A stretch of 64,000 nt of DNA, from contig JBCFBK010000017.1 of the NCBI GenBank assembly GCA_038562555.1, positions 1 through 64,000 on the forward strand, given 5' to 3'. The notes under the pieces were generated by a model. The model ran no database searches and had not been told where the DNA came from. It worked only from the letters and a program-made list of their open reading frames with translations. Positions 17,433 to 25,922 of the stretch are shown here, piece by piece (the first letter of the stretch is position 1; each line of letters begins with the position of its first letter). The position numbers were made by a program, and so were the translations under genes. Source of the DNA: JBCFBK01 sp038562555 (lineage in GTDB: Bacteria > Bacteroidota > Bacteroidia > Bacteroidales > Prolixibacteraceae).

Positions 17433-18467
17433 ATGAAGAAACTCCGTTTTGCAATCCTGGGATGCGGATTCTGGTCCCGGTTTCAGTTAGGGGCATGGAA
17501 CGAAATTGAAGGCGCCGAATGTGTCGCGCTTTACAACCGGACAAAAGCAAAGGCCGACGCCCTGGCCGCCCGCTTTGGTGTTCCCCGAACCTACGACGAT
17601 GCAGAAGAACTGCTCCGAAACGAAAAACCTGACTTTGTCGACATCATTACCGATGTCGACACGCACTACTCCTTTGTTAAGCTTTGCATTGACCACGGGG
17701 TGAAGAACATCATTTGCCAAAAACCGATGGCGCCCGATTTTGAAACGGCAAAGAAAATGATGGCAATCACCCGCGAGGCCGGTGTAAACTTTTATATCCA
17801 CGAAAATTACCGGTGGGAACGGCCGGTACGCCGTTTCCGTGAAATTCTCGATTCGGGTGTGATTGGCGAGCTTTTTAAAGCACGGGTGTCATTCCTTTCC
17901 GGATTCCCGGTATTTGACAACCAGCCTTTTCTGGCCGAACTTGACCGGTTCATCCTGACCGATATGGGCTCGCACGTGCTCGATGTCTGCCGCTTCCTGT
18001 TTGGTGAAGTCAGCAAACTCTGGTGCCAGACCCGTACCGTAAACCCGAAAATAAGGGGTGAGGATGTTGCCACCGTGATGATGGAAATGAAAAACAACAT
18101 GCCGGTCTTTGCCGAACTTTCGTACGCCTCCATCGTCGAACACGATTCGTTTACCACCGTGCATATCCTGGCCGAAGGAACCAAAGGCTCGCTCTGGCTG
18201 GGACCGAACTGGGAAATCCGCACCACAACGAAAGAAGGGACAAAATCCGAAACCGTCAGTTTTCCGGCATATGAATGGGCCGATCCCGATTACATTGTAA
18301 ACCACGAGAGCGGCATACCCATCAATCAAAATATTTTCAACGATATGCTGGGAAAACAACAGGCAGAAACCACCGGAAATGATAACTTTGAAACGGTCAG
18401 GCTGGTGTGGGCGGCATATGAATCGGCCGAAACAGGCAGACTGATCACCATGGACGAATTTAACTAA
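17433..18467 (+). CDS. apsD: Gfo/Idh/MocA oxidoreductase, D-apiose dehydrogenase
   Basis: 344 residues. The N-terminal Rossmann motif is ILGCGFWSRFQLGAW, where the Trp-Ser-Arg-Phe following the glycine motif is characteristic of apiose dehydrogenases. NIICQKPMAPDFETAKKM contains the family Lys, and INFYIHENYRW-type residues with TDMGSHVLDVCRFLFG provide the catalytic His region. ApsD oxidises D-apiose to D-apionolactone with NAD. It starts 1 bp after the apnO stop and is followed 9 bp later by the lactonase, so the pathway order is encoded in adjacent genes. The specificity rests on similarity of short motifs plus context. Confidence 0.75.
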   Translation: MKKLRFAILGCGFWSRFQLGAWNEIEGAECVALYNRTKAKADALAARFGVPRTYDDAEELLRNEKPDFVDIITDVDTHYSFVKLCIDHGVKNIICQKPMAPDFETAKKMMAITREAGVNFYIHENYRWERPVRRFREILDSGVIGELFKARVSFLSGFPVFDNQPFLAELDRFILTDMGSHVLDVCRFLFGEVSKLWCQTRTVNPKIRGEDVATVMMEMKNNMPVFAELSYASIVEHDSFTTVHILAEGTKGSLWLGPNWEIRTTTKEGTKSETVSFPAYEWADPDYIVNHESGIPINQNIFNDMLGKQQAETTGNDNFETVRLVWAAYESAETGRLITMDEFN

Positions 18468-18476
18468 AATAAAACC

Positions 18477-20273
18477 TTGGCAGAAAAGATCCTTCAAAGC
18501 GGGCACTTTCAGTTGCGCTATCAGGATGGCGCGATCCGGAAACTGAAAATCGGCGACAGTGAAATCATCCGGATGATGTATTTCGCGGTCCGCGACCGGA
18601 ACTGGGGAACGGTGCCCGCCCGCATCATTCACGAAACGGTGGAACAAAAAGCCGGAGGCTTCGAGGTTCAGCTTACGGTTGAATCGGTTCAGCAAGACAT
18701 TGATTTCAGTACCCGCATTTCCATATCAGGCCAACAGGACCAGATTACCTTTGCCGTATTGGGAACGGCCAACAGCAGCTTTCTTAAAAACCGGATCGGG
18801 ATCTGCGCGCTGCATCCCATCCGTGAATGTGCCGGAAAACCGGCAAAAGTGCTGCATCCGGACAACAGCAGTGAAACGTTCCGGTTTCCGGAGTATATTT
18901 CGCCGGAGCAACCGGTAAAAGAGATCCGGGAACTGGAATGGGACCCTCAACCGGAAATCCATGCCCGCCTGCGCTTTGAAGGCGATATCTTTGAAATGGA
19001 AGATCAGCGGAACTGGACCGATGCGTCCTTTAAAACCTATTGTACGCCGCTCTCCCTCCCCTTCCCGTCAGCAATCGAAAAAGGGGAAACCGTTCAGCAA
19101 ACAATCGTCCTGACGGCTGAGGTGAAAGGAAAATCCGGGGCGAAAGCCGGGAAGCGCATCCAGGTTGAATGGGATGAGACGCGTCCGTTCAGACTTCCTG
19201 AAATCGGGCTCGGCGTAAGCAGCCGGGAGGAAGCCATGCTGGAAGAGGAAGCGGCGGTTTTCTCCTGTATAGCGGTTGCCCGCTTACGGGCCGACATCCA
19301 TATGACAGACCAGGCATGGCCGGATGAACTTGAAAAAGCCATGCATGAATCAGCCCTGCTGCAAAAACATCTGTTTGTGTGTCTTTATCTGGATGACGAT
19401 TTTGATTACCAGTTGCAGGCATTCATCAGCGCGGCCCGGGCCGCCCGGCTGCAGGCCGTGATGCCGGTAAACAGGCGTCACCTACCCCATTCCCGCTTCA
19501 GGAAAATTGCAGCAGCCCTGCGCACGGCTTTTCCAGGTATACGTGTGGGGACCGGCGTGAATGCCCATTTTGCCGAGCTCAACCGGAACCGGCCCGATAT
19601 GGCTGATGCCGATTTTATCGGTTTTGCAGCCAGTCCGCAGGTACATGCCTTCGACGATCTGAGCCTGATCGAAAATCACGAAGGACTTTCTGCTGCAGTC
19701 CGGTCGGCACGCAAACTGTTTCCGCACCTGCCGGTATGGATTTCGCCCCTCACCCTGAAGCAACGCTTCAACGTGGTGGCCACTGCTGAGGAAACAGTCA
19801 TCCCCGGTCAGTTGCCTCCGCAGGTCGATGTCAGGCAATCATCCGTATTTGCTGCATCCTGGACCCTTGGTGCCATCAGTCGACTGGCACAGGCCGGGGC
19901 AGCAGCGGTCGATTTGTTTGAAACCACCGGATGGCGCGGAATCATGCAGGGCAACTTTCAGGCGCCCCTGCCCGGACTTTTCCCGGCCACCGTCAACGAA
20001 ACATTCCCCCTCTTCCACCTGCTCCAGATGCTGAACGGAACCCTCGAAGGGTATCCATCGATCAGTTCCAACCCGTCGGTCATTGAAGGACTCATCGTCC
20101 GCAAGCATAAGTCGCTTGACCTGATCCTGGCAAATTATTCGGGCGAACAACAGCGTGTTCAGCTTGCTTTTCGTGCCAAAGCCGCTGCTTCTCATAAAAA
20201 ACAAGATCCGGACATGAACAACAGCGTGCTTCTGGAGCCTTTTGCCCTAAGCACTTTCAGACGTTTCCGCTGA
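18477..20273 (+). CDS. apnL: D-apionate lactonase
   Basis: 598 residues with an apparent TTG start at 18477. The next ATG would remove about 31 residues, including the conserved-looking N-terminal block that ends MMYFAVRDRNWGTVP, so TTG is preferred. The architecture is three-part: an N-terminal beta domain, a central TIM barrel (about 250-480; LGVSSREEAMLEEEA, VGTGVNAHFAELNRNRP, ADFIGFAASPQVHAFDD) and a C-terminal beta domain. This matches the ApnL family, which opens D-apionolactone to D-apionate. It has no signal peptide, so it acts in the cytoplasm. It is the last gene of the apiose operon. Confidence 0.8.
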   Translation: MAEKILQSGHFQLRYQDGAIRKLKIGDSEIIRMMYFAVRDRNWGTVPARIIHETVEQKAGGFEVQLTVESVQQDIDFSTRISISGQQDQITFAVLGTANSSFLKNRIGICALHPIRECAGKPAKVLHPDNSSETFRFPEYISPEQPVKEIRELEWDPQPEIHARLRFEGDIFEMEDQRNWTDASFKTYCTPLSLPFPSAIEKGETVQQTIVLTAEVKGKSGAKAGKRIQVEWDETRPFRLPEIGLGVSSREEAMLEEEAAVFSCIAVARLRADIHMTDQAWPDELEKAMHESALLQKHLFVCLYLDDDFDYQLQAFISAARAARLQAVMPVNRRHLPHSRFRKIAAALRTAFPGIRVGTGVNAHFAELNRNRPDMADADFIGFAASPQVHAFDDLSLIENHEGLSAAVRSARKLFPHLPVWISPLTLKQRFNVVATAEETVIPGQLPPQVDVRQSSVFAASWTLGAISRLAQAGAAAVDLFETTGWRGIMQGNFQAPLPGLFPATVNETFPLFHLLQMLNGTLEGYPSISSNPSVIEGLIVRKHKSLDLILANYSGEQQRVQLAFRAKAAASHKKQDPDMNNSVLLEPFALSTFRRFR

Positions 20274-20331
20274 TTTCCGCGTCTAGATTTTTTTACATTT
20301 TTTTAGAAATTTTAACATGCAAAAAAGCTGA

Positions 20332-20339
20332 TATTTTTA
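20332..20339 (+). promoter_or_regulatory. Possible -7 box (TATTTTTA) upstream of the NEW3/ABC operon
   Basis: TATTTTTA is one mismatch from TAnnTTTG and lies in an A/T-rich run about 120 bp before the NEW3 gene. The long leader between it and the start codon (20345-20460) shows no recognised riboswitch. Confidence 0.3.
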
Positions 20340-20448
20340 TAGAATTGCACACCGTATTGATCGTTGATTACGTGCATCCGGCGAGGCTGAATCAAGCTTG
20401 CCTGGCGTAAGCAACGCAAATGGAAAAGACTATTCATTTAAAATTTAT

Positions 20449-20453
20449 GGAGG
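20449..20453 (+). promoter_or_regulatory. Shine-Dalgarno site (GGAGG) for the NEW3-domain gene
   Basis: GGAGG lies 9 bp before the ATG at 20463. Strong sites of this kind are uncommon in Bacteroidota leaders and are rare elsewhere in this window. Confidence 0.7.
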
Positions 20454-20462
20454 AAATTTTTT

Positions 20463-21611
20463 ATGTCAGTACGGAAACTAACTAATCCGAAAATTGCCCT
20501 GATTTTGGGTTTGCTTTTTTTAAATGTTTTAACTTCTTTCGCATCCAACGGTGTCATCCTGTACACCCCTTACACCAAAATTTCAGTTTCACCCGGTGAA
20601 TCAATAGACTACTCCATTGATCTCATCAACAACAGTGATCAGCTCTTTGATGAAGAAGTCCGGGTATCCGGCGTTCCCGGCAGTTGGACCTACAGCCTGA
20701 AATCAGGAGCCTACACCGTGAGTAAAATGGCCGTGCTCTCCAAAGACAAAAAAAGCTTGTCGCTTAAAGTGGAGGTTCCCTTTCAGGTCAACAAAGGCAG
20801 TTATAATTTCAGGGTTACAGCGGGGGATTCGGTGACGCTTCCTCTGGTTATTACGGTGACAGAGAAGGGATCGAGCGAAACCGAATTCACAACCGATCAG
20901 TCGAACATGCAGGGTAACGCCACGGCCACGTTCTCCTACCGGACCAACCTCAAAAACAGGACTGCTGACAAACAACTTTATGCGCTCATGGCTGATGTTC
21001 CAAGAGGATGGGAAATCACCTTTAAGGCCGATTATAAAGCCGTTACTTCGGTCGAAATGGAGCCCAACACAACAAAGGAAATCAACATCGACATTAAACC
21101 CTCGGGACAGGTAACTGCCGGAACCTACAAAATCCCGGTCCGAGCCGTAACAAGCTCCACTTCAGCCGATCTGGAACTGGAAGCAGCTGTGACAGGCTCC
21201 TACTCGATCGAACTCACCACACCAACAGGACTGGTCAGCACAAACGTAACGGCAGGAGGTTCCAGGAAACTGCAACTGACTGTACGCAATACCGGTTCAT
21301 CTGAACTGACGGGTATCGAAATGAAATCGGCTGTACCATCCAAATGGCAGGTCATTTTTGACCCGGTAAAAATAGAAAAACTGGCTCCGGGAAATGACGC
21401 CACCGTATATGCCACGATTCAGGCTGATAAAAAAGCGATTCCGGGCGATTATGTCGCCAACCTGGAAGCAAAAAATCCGGAAACAACATCCAAAATTGCA
21501 TTCAGGGTTATGGTAAAAACACCCATGATCTGGGGATGGATAGGCGTATTGGTCATCCTTGCAGCTCTTGGTGGCGTATTTTTCCTGTTTCGAAAATTTG
21601 GGAGGAGATAA
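20463..21611 (+). CDS. Exported NEW3-domain protein with C-terminal membrane anchor, ABC-operon partner
   Basis: 382 residues. A signal peptide (IALILGLLFLNVLTSFAS) is followed by three or more immunoglobulin-like repeats of the alpha-galactosidase NEW3/CARDB type. Repeats recur at SVSPGESIDYSIDLINNS, NMQGNATATFSYRTNLKN and NVTAGGSRKLQLTVRNTG. One membrane helix near the end (IWGWIGVLVILAALGGVFFLF) has a basic tail. The protein would be anchored in the inner membrane with its repeats outside. It starts a three-gene operon with an ABC ATPase and an ABC-2 permease, a layout seen in several phyla. Its exact role is unknown; helping the exporter in envelope assembly or substrate capture is a guess. 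Confidence 0.75.
   Translation: MSVRKLTNPKIALILGLLFLNVLTSFASNGVILYTPYTKISVSPGESIDYSIDLINNSDQLFDEEVRVSGVPGSWTYSLKSGAYTVSKMAVLSKDKKSLSLKVEVPFQVNKGSYNFRVTAGDSVTLPLVITVTEKGSSETEFTTDQSNMQGNATATFSYRTNLKNRTADKQLYALMADVPRGWEITFKADYKAVTSVEMEPNTTKEINIDIKPSGQVTAGTYKIPVRAVTSSTSADLELEAAVTGSYSIELTTPTGLVSTNVTAGGSRKLQLTVRNTGSSELTGIEMKSAVPSKWQVIFDPVKIEKLAPGNDATVYATIQADKKAIPGDYVANLEAKNPETTSKIAFRVMVKTPMIWGWIGVLVILAALGGVFFLFRKFGRR
21601..21605 (+). promoter_or_regulatory. Shine-Dalgarno site (GGAGG) for the ABC ATPase gene
   Basis: GGAGG lies 9 bp before the ATG at 21615 and overlaps the last codons of the NEW3 gene. Confidence 0.7.
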
Positions 21612-21614
21612 ATC

Positions 21615-22385
21615 ATGACCGGACATACAATCGAACTGGTTGATCTGACAAAAAAATACAGATCATTCACAGCCGTCGACCATATCAACCTCACAGTCCG
21701 GAAAGGTGAAATCTTTGGTCTCCTCGGTCCGAATGGTGCGGGGAAATCAACCACGATCCTGATGATGCTGGGACTGACTGAGCCAACAACAGGGTCGGCC
21801 AAAGTATGTGGCATTGATCCTACCCGTCATCCCATTGAAGTAAAGCAAAGAGTTGGCTATCTGCCTGAGGATGTCGGATTCTACGACGACCGCAGCGGTA
21901 TTGAAAACCTCGTCTATACGGGCATGCTGAACAATATTCCGGAAACTGAAGCCAGAACAAAGGCCCTTGGCTTGCTCAAACGGGTCGGACTGGATGAAGA
22001 AGCGTGGACAAAAAAGGCCGGTAAATATTCCCGAGGTATGCGCCAACGGCTGGGACTTGCCGATGTCCTGATCAAGAGCCCGGAAGTGATCATCCTCGAT
22101 GAACCAACTTCAGGTATCGATCCGCAGGGAGTCCGGGCCTTTCTGGAACTAATCGTCGAATTGCGGGTTGAGCAGGGATTGACAGTCCTGTTCTCGTCAC
22201 ATAATCTGCACCAGGTGCAGCAGGTTTGTGACCGTATTGGCATTTTCGTTGCAGGGAAAATTGTAGCCCAGGGAGATATCACGACGCTTTCAAATCAGCT
22301 TTTTGGTCAGGGAAAACATGGACTGGAAGATATTTACAACCATTATTTTGAAGGAGGTATTCAGCATGGGAAGAACACATTCTAA
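21615..22385 (+). CDS. ABC transporter ATP-binding protein
   Basis: 256 residues. All motor motifs are intact: Walker A GPNGAGKST (about 38-46), Q-loop VGYLPEDVGFYDD, signature SRGMRQRLGLADVL, Walker B VIILDEPTSGIDP and the switch His in FSSHNLHQV. This is the form that drives ABC-2 type exporters such as the NosF/CcmA-like group. It overlaps the start of the permease gene by 20 bp, so the two are probably translated together. Confidence 0.9.
   Translation: MTGHTIELVDLTKKYRSFTAVDHINLTVRKGEIFGLLGPNGAGKSTTILMMLGLTEPTTGSAKVCGIDPTRHPIEVKQRVGYLPEDVGFYDDRSGIENLVYTGMLNNIPETEARTKALGLLKRVGLDEEAWTKKAGKYSRGMRQRLGLADVLIKSPEVIILDEPTSGIDPQGVRAFLELIVELRVEQGLTVLFSSHNLHQVQQVCDRIGIFVAGKIVAQGDITTLSNQLFGQGKHGLEDIYNHYFEGGIQHGKNTF
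22351..22358 (+). promoter_or_regulatory. Near-perfect Shine-Dalgarno site (AAGGAGGT) that decides the permease start
   Basis: AAGGAGGT ends 7 bp before the ATG at 22366. It favours this start over the longer in-frame reading from 22303 and lies inside the ATPase gene. Confidence 0.8.
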
Positions 22386-23340
22386 AAGCCAGGTGAGACA
22401 TCCGTTTTGGGTTATGGTCATGAAGGAAGTATCGGACCATGTGAGCAGCTGGAGGTTTATTATTCTTATTGCGCTCATCGCACTTACCTGCCTGGGATCC
22501 ATGTACACCTCCCTTGCTCAGTTTGGTAAAGCAACAAAAGGAAGCGAAGCCGAAGGAGCGTTCTTCTTTCTTAAGCTGTTCACAATTTCAGATGGTACGT
22601 TGCCTTCATTTACGGTCTTTCTCAGTTTCCTGGGGCCATTGCTGGGCATCAGCCTGGGGTTCGATGCCATTAATTCCGAACACAACCGGGGAACCCTGAG
22701 CCGGATGCTGAGCCAGCCGATCTACCGGGATTACATCATCAATGCCAAACTTATGGCCTCATTGATCGTTGTCAGCGCCCTGTTTCTTATTCTTGCCCTG
22801 ATGGTAATGGGTTCGGGTCTTATCGCAATCGGGATCCCGCCAACACCGGATGAACTGATGCGCATCATCTTCTTCATTCTGATCAGCATTGTTTACGTAG
22901 CATTCTGGTTGAATTTATCCATCTTCTTTTCGGTAAAATTCAGACAGGCAGCAACCTCCGCCCTGGCAGGGATTGCCATCTGGCTCTTTTTCAGCATCTT
23001 TTACAACATCATCATCGACCTTTTGGCAAAAGGAATGGCTCCAAAAGGAATGTTGTCGGAGCAACAGGTGGTGCTTTACCAAAATTTCATTTTAAACCTG
23101 ATGCGGTTTAATCCCAGTTTTCTGTTCAGTGAGGCAACCACGACCCTGCTGATGCCATCGGTACGAAGCCTGGGCGCATTGACCATGGAGCAAACACAGG
23201 GAGCCCTTCCAACGCCTCTGCCACTTGGACAAAGCCTGCTGATGGTCTGGCCACAGGTGACCGGACTTGTGGCGGGATCCATTTTATTGTTTGCAATGGG
23301 TTACTACTCATTCATGCGCAGAGAAATACGTTCACGATAA
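22366..23340 (+). CDS. ABC-2 type transporter permease
   Basis: 324 residues with six main membrane helices. A cytoplasmic N-terminus (HPFWVMVMKEVSDHVSSWRF) precedes helix 1. The large loop containing INSEHNRGTLSRMLSQPIYR is the coupling-helix region typical of ABC-2 permeases (EYxxGTxxxLLSxPxxR). This permease pairs with the upstream ATPase and NEW3 protein as a probable exporter of unknown substrate. Transcription stops at the hairpin just downstream. Confidence 0.85.
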   Translation: MGRTHSKSQVRHPFWVMVMKEVSDHVSSWRFIILIALIALTCLGSMYTSLAQFGKATKGSEAEGAFFFLKLFTISDGTLPSFTVFLSFLGPLLGISLGFDAINSEHNRGTLSRMLSQPIYRDYIINAKLMASLIVVSALFLILALMVMGSGLIAIGIPPTPDELMRIIFFILISIVYVAFWLNLSIFFSVKFRQAATSALAGIAIWLFFSIFYNIIIDLLAKGMAPKGMLSEQQVVLYQNFILNLMRFNPSFLFSEATTTLLMPSVRSLGALTMEQTQGALPTPLPLGQSLLMVWPQVTGLVAGSILLFAMGYYSFMRREIRSR

Positions 23341-23344
23341 CCGG

Positions 23345-23380
23345 GAGGCCTTTTCGAAAAACGGAAAGGCCTCTTTTTTT
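23345..23380 (+). terminator. Rho-independent terminator of the NEW3/ABC operon
   Basis: A 12-bp stem, GAGGCCTTTTCG / CGGAAAGGCCTC with one G-U pair, has an AAAAA loop and is followed by seven Ts. Confidence 0.9.
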
Positions 23381-23443
23381 AAACTAATTTCCTCTGATTT
23401 TGTTTTCTAAGCAACAGGTACACGATACTTAGCTACACAACGG

Positions 23444-24046
23444 ATGAGAATTCTAATAATCGGAGGAAGCGGCACCATCGGTGAAAAAGTTGCGGAGGCA
23501 TTGACACCCCGGCATGAAATCATTGTCGCCTCACGTTCGAATGCTAAATTTCAGGTGGATCTCACATTTGCCCGTTCCATCAGGCACCTCTTTGAAACCA
23601 TCGGACCTCTTGATGCCTGTATCAGCACAACAGCTTCGGGTGCACTGGATACCTTCAGCAAGCTTACGGAAGAGGAGTTACTGGACAACATGAAGGCAAA
23701 GCTTTTCGGTCAAATTAACCTGGTGCTGATTGGCCAGCGTTACCTGAAAGACAACGGGAGTTTCACCTTAACATCAGGGATATTCGCCGACCGGCATGCG
23801 AAAGGGGCAACCGGCAGGGCAATTATTAACAGTGCGCTGAACAGCTTTGCTGAAACAGCCAGCCTTGAATTACCGAGAAATCAACGTATTAATATTGTAA
23901 GCCCGGGACCCGTTGTGGAGTCGATCCAGGATTTCGGCCAGTTTTTCCCGGACATCGTTCCGATACCCATGGAAAAAGTCGTCAATGCCTATGTGGAAAG
24001 CGTGGAAGGGACCATAACCGGACAGGTTTTTCGGGTATATGAATGA
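23444..24046 (+). CDS. Short-chain dehydrogenase/reductase-fold protein lacking the usual Tyr-x-x-x-Lys
   Basis: 200 residues. The N-terminal nucleotide motif GGSGTIGEKVAEAL is clear, and ISTTASGAL takes the place of the usual NNAG. The Ser of the active-site strand is present (SFTLTSGIFADR), but where YxxxK is expected the sequence reads ADRHAKGATGRAIINSAL with no Tyr. It is short for an SDR (usually about 250). Related atypical short SDRs exist in bacteria and most lack assigned reactions. It overlaps by 4 bp a longer in-frame version of the sigma gene, but the sigma start is probably downstream. Confidence 0.75.
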   Translation: MRILIIGGSGTIGEKVAEALTPRHEIIVASRSNAKFQVDLTFARSIRHLFETIGPLDACISTTASGALDTFSKLTEEELLDNMKAKLFGQINLVLIGQRYLKDNGSFTLTSGIFADRHAKGATGRAIINSALNSFAETASLELPRNQRINIVSPGPVVESIQDFGQFFPDIVPIPMEKVVNAYVESVEGTITGQVFRVYE

Positions 24047-24117
24047 CCATTGACCTTTTAGAAAATTTACAAACAATTCAAAATCATCCCGTATATTCGT
24101 GGTTTAATCGCTGCGGA

Positions 24118-24708
24118 ATGAGTCTTGAAAAGGAACTGTTAAAGTCAGCTTTCACAGGAAATAAAAAAGCTTTTGAAATACTCTTCAGGAAGTATTACGG
24201 GCGTTTGTGCGCCTATGCGGCCAGTTTTGTTTCCCAAAATGAGACTGCCGAAGACCTTGTGACTGAGGTATTTTTAAATCTCTGGGAGAAAAAGGAAACC
24301 GTGCAGATCAACGATTCCGTTTCAGCTTACCTGTTCCGGTCGGTCAGGAATTCCTGCCTCAACTACCTGACACGGGAAAAAAGCCGGAGGTTAATGGTTT
24401 CTGTGCATGAGGTTACCCTTCATCAGATAAAAATGGAGTACACGCCGTCAGAAAATCCGCCGGACCGGCTGATGGATGAGGAGCTCCGAAAGAAGATCAG
24501 CGAGGAAATTGAAAAACTACCGGAACAATGCCGCGAAATTTTTCAGCTCAGCCGGATGGAAGAACTATCCCATAAAGAAATAGCAAAAAAGCTGGGCATC
24601 TCAGAAAACACGGTTAAGGTTCAGATCTACAGAGCCTTGATTAAACTCCGCAACGGATTGAAAGACTACCTTCCGGTGCTTTTGTTAAAATTTCCCGACT
24701 TTTTTTAG
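24118..24708 (+). CDS. ECF RNA polymerase sigma factor (FecI/SusC-associated type)
   Basis: 196 residues from ATG 24118. Sigma region 2 (KAFEILFRKYYGRLCAYAAS, AEDLVTEVFLNLWE) and region 4 (LPEQCREIFQLSRMEELSHK, IAKKLGISENTVKVQI) are complete. The frame is open upstream to 24043, but that would overlap the SDR gene and a possible promoter, and the homologous core begins at SLEKELLKSAF. It is followed by a FecR anti-sigma gene and a SusC carrying an STN domain. This arrangement allows outer-membrane substrate binding to release the sigma factor and activate the locus. Confidence 0.9.
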   Translation: MSLEKELLKSAFTGNKKAFEILFRKYYGRLCAYAASFVSQNETAEDLVTEVFLNLWEKKETVQINDSVSAYLFRSVRNSCLNYLTREKSRRLMVSVHEVTLHQIKMEYTPSENPPDRLMDEELRKKISEEIEKLPEQCREIFQLSRMEELSHKEIAKKLGISENTVKVQIYRALIKLRNGLKDYLPVLLLKFPDFF

Positions 24709-24763
24709 CGTTTGTGTAATACCAACACGTGAATTCTGTGTCGTATGATCACAAAGCAGTCCA

Positions 24764-25822
24764 ATGACACAACAAAATCCGATATCAGAAAAATTAAAAC
24801 TCACCATCATCAATTTCCTGTCCAAAAACCGGGAGGAATGCGATTCTCTCCTTTTGAAGGAATGGCTCGATGAGCGTGAAGAAAACAGGCGCTTATTCAG
24901 GCAGCTTGTCAACTTGTGGGAAACAGACCAACTGGCGATTCGCGAAAAAGATTTCAATCCGGACAGCGCCTGGAAAAGACTGGAGTCGCAAATGAATCGT
25001 CAAAAACCGAATATCCTCCGTCTTGCCAGGATCAGCCCGTTTATTCGTTATGCAGCCGTTTTTATCCTGGCTCTTTTACTGGGGGGTACCGGATATCACT
25101 TTCTTCAGAAACAAACTGAGGTCGCCCCCGCTGCCGGGCTGGTCGAATATACCACCCCTTACGGATCAAAAACGCAGTTAAAACTGCTGGATGGATCGCG
25201 CGTATGGCTGAATGCAGGAACAACGCTCAAGTATGATCAGGGGTTTGGCAGCAAAAACCGGAATATCCGGCTAAGCGGCGAGGCTTATTTCGAAGTCGCC
25301 AAAAATACAGCGCTGCCTTTTACCGTTCAGGCAAAGGAAATTGTGGTAAAGGCCCTGGGAACAAAATTCAATATGAAAGCTTATCCCGAAGAGAAAAACA
25401 TTGAGACCATTTTACTTGAAGGTTCCGTTAAAGTCTGGAGTGAGCGAGAAGGAGAACAAAAAAGTATCCGGATGCATCCGGATCAAAAGGCGCTTTTCAG
25501 TATTGACCACAATAACTTCTCTCTCGCTGACATTGCAAATACGTCTGAAGTTTCCTGGATCACCGACAACTGGGTGATCAAAAACATGAACATGGACGAA
25601 CTTGCAAAACTCCTGCGGCGGCGGTATAACCTGAACTTTATTTTTACTGATGAAAAAATCAAAGGTTATGAATTCGGAGGAACGATCAGAAATGAGACCA
25701 TTGAACAGATTTTGACAGCAATCACCTATTCAGCTCCGTTAAACTATACGATTGTCGACAACCAGGTGACGCTTTCGATCGATGTACAAAAACTAAAACG
25801 ATATAAAGAAATATTAAAGTAG
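24764..25822 (+). CDS. FecR-family anti-sigma factor
   Basis: 352 residues. A cytoplasmic N-terminal sigma-binding part (CDSLLLKEWLDEREENRRLF) precedes one membrane helix (about residues 90-108, YAAVFILALLLGGTGYHFL). The periplasmic FecR domain follows (VEYTTPYGSKTQLKLLDGS, VWLNAGTTLKY, GEAYFEVAKNTALPFTV) and a C-terminal STN-like/DUF4974 domain ends the protein (MDELAKLLRRRYNLNFIF). It should hold the upstream sigma factor until the SusC partner signals through the periplasm. Confidence 0.92.
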   Translation: MTQQNPISEKLKLTIINFLSKNREECDSLLLKEWLDEREENRRLFRQLVNLWETDQLAIREKDFNPDSAWKRLESQMNRQKPNILRLARISPFIRYAAVFILALLLGGTGYHFLQKQTEVAPAAGLVEYTTPYGSKTQLKLLDGSRVWLNAGTTLKYDQGFGSKNRNIRLSGEAYFEVAKNTALPFTVQAKEIVVKALGTKFNMKAYPEEKNIETILLEGSVKVWSEREGEQKSIRMHPDQKALFSIDHNNFSLADIANTSEVSWITDNWVIKNMNMDELAKLLRRRYNLNFIFTDEKIKGYEFGGTIRNETIEQILTAITYSAPLNYTIVDNQVTLSIDVQKLKRYKEILK

Positions 25823-25849
25823 AAGGGAGACCAGGTATGATCTCCCTTT
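25823..25849 (+). terminator. Small hairpin between fecR and susC
   Basis: An 8-bp inverted repeat, AAGGGAGA / TCTCCCTT, with a 10-nt loop lies directly after the fecR stop. It has no long T tract. It may separate regulator and receptor expression. Confidence 0.4.
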
Positions 25850-25922
25850 GTGCCAGTTAATTCATGTTACCGTCAAATGTCAGTGAGCCGGTAGCATTTT
25901 ATAAACCTTAACATTCAAATAT

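Noticed and set aside
20345..20448. Possible riboswitch in the long leader of the NEW3 operon
   Set aside because: No known aptamer core could be recognised; only A/T-rich sequence and short GC patches.
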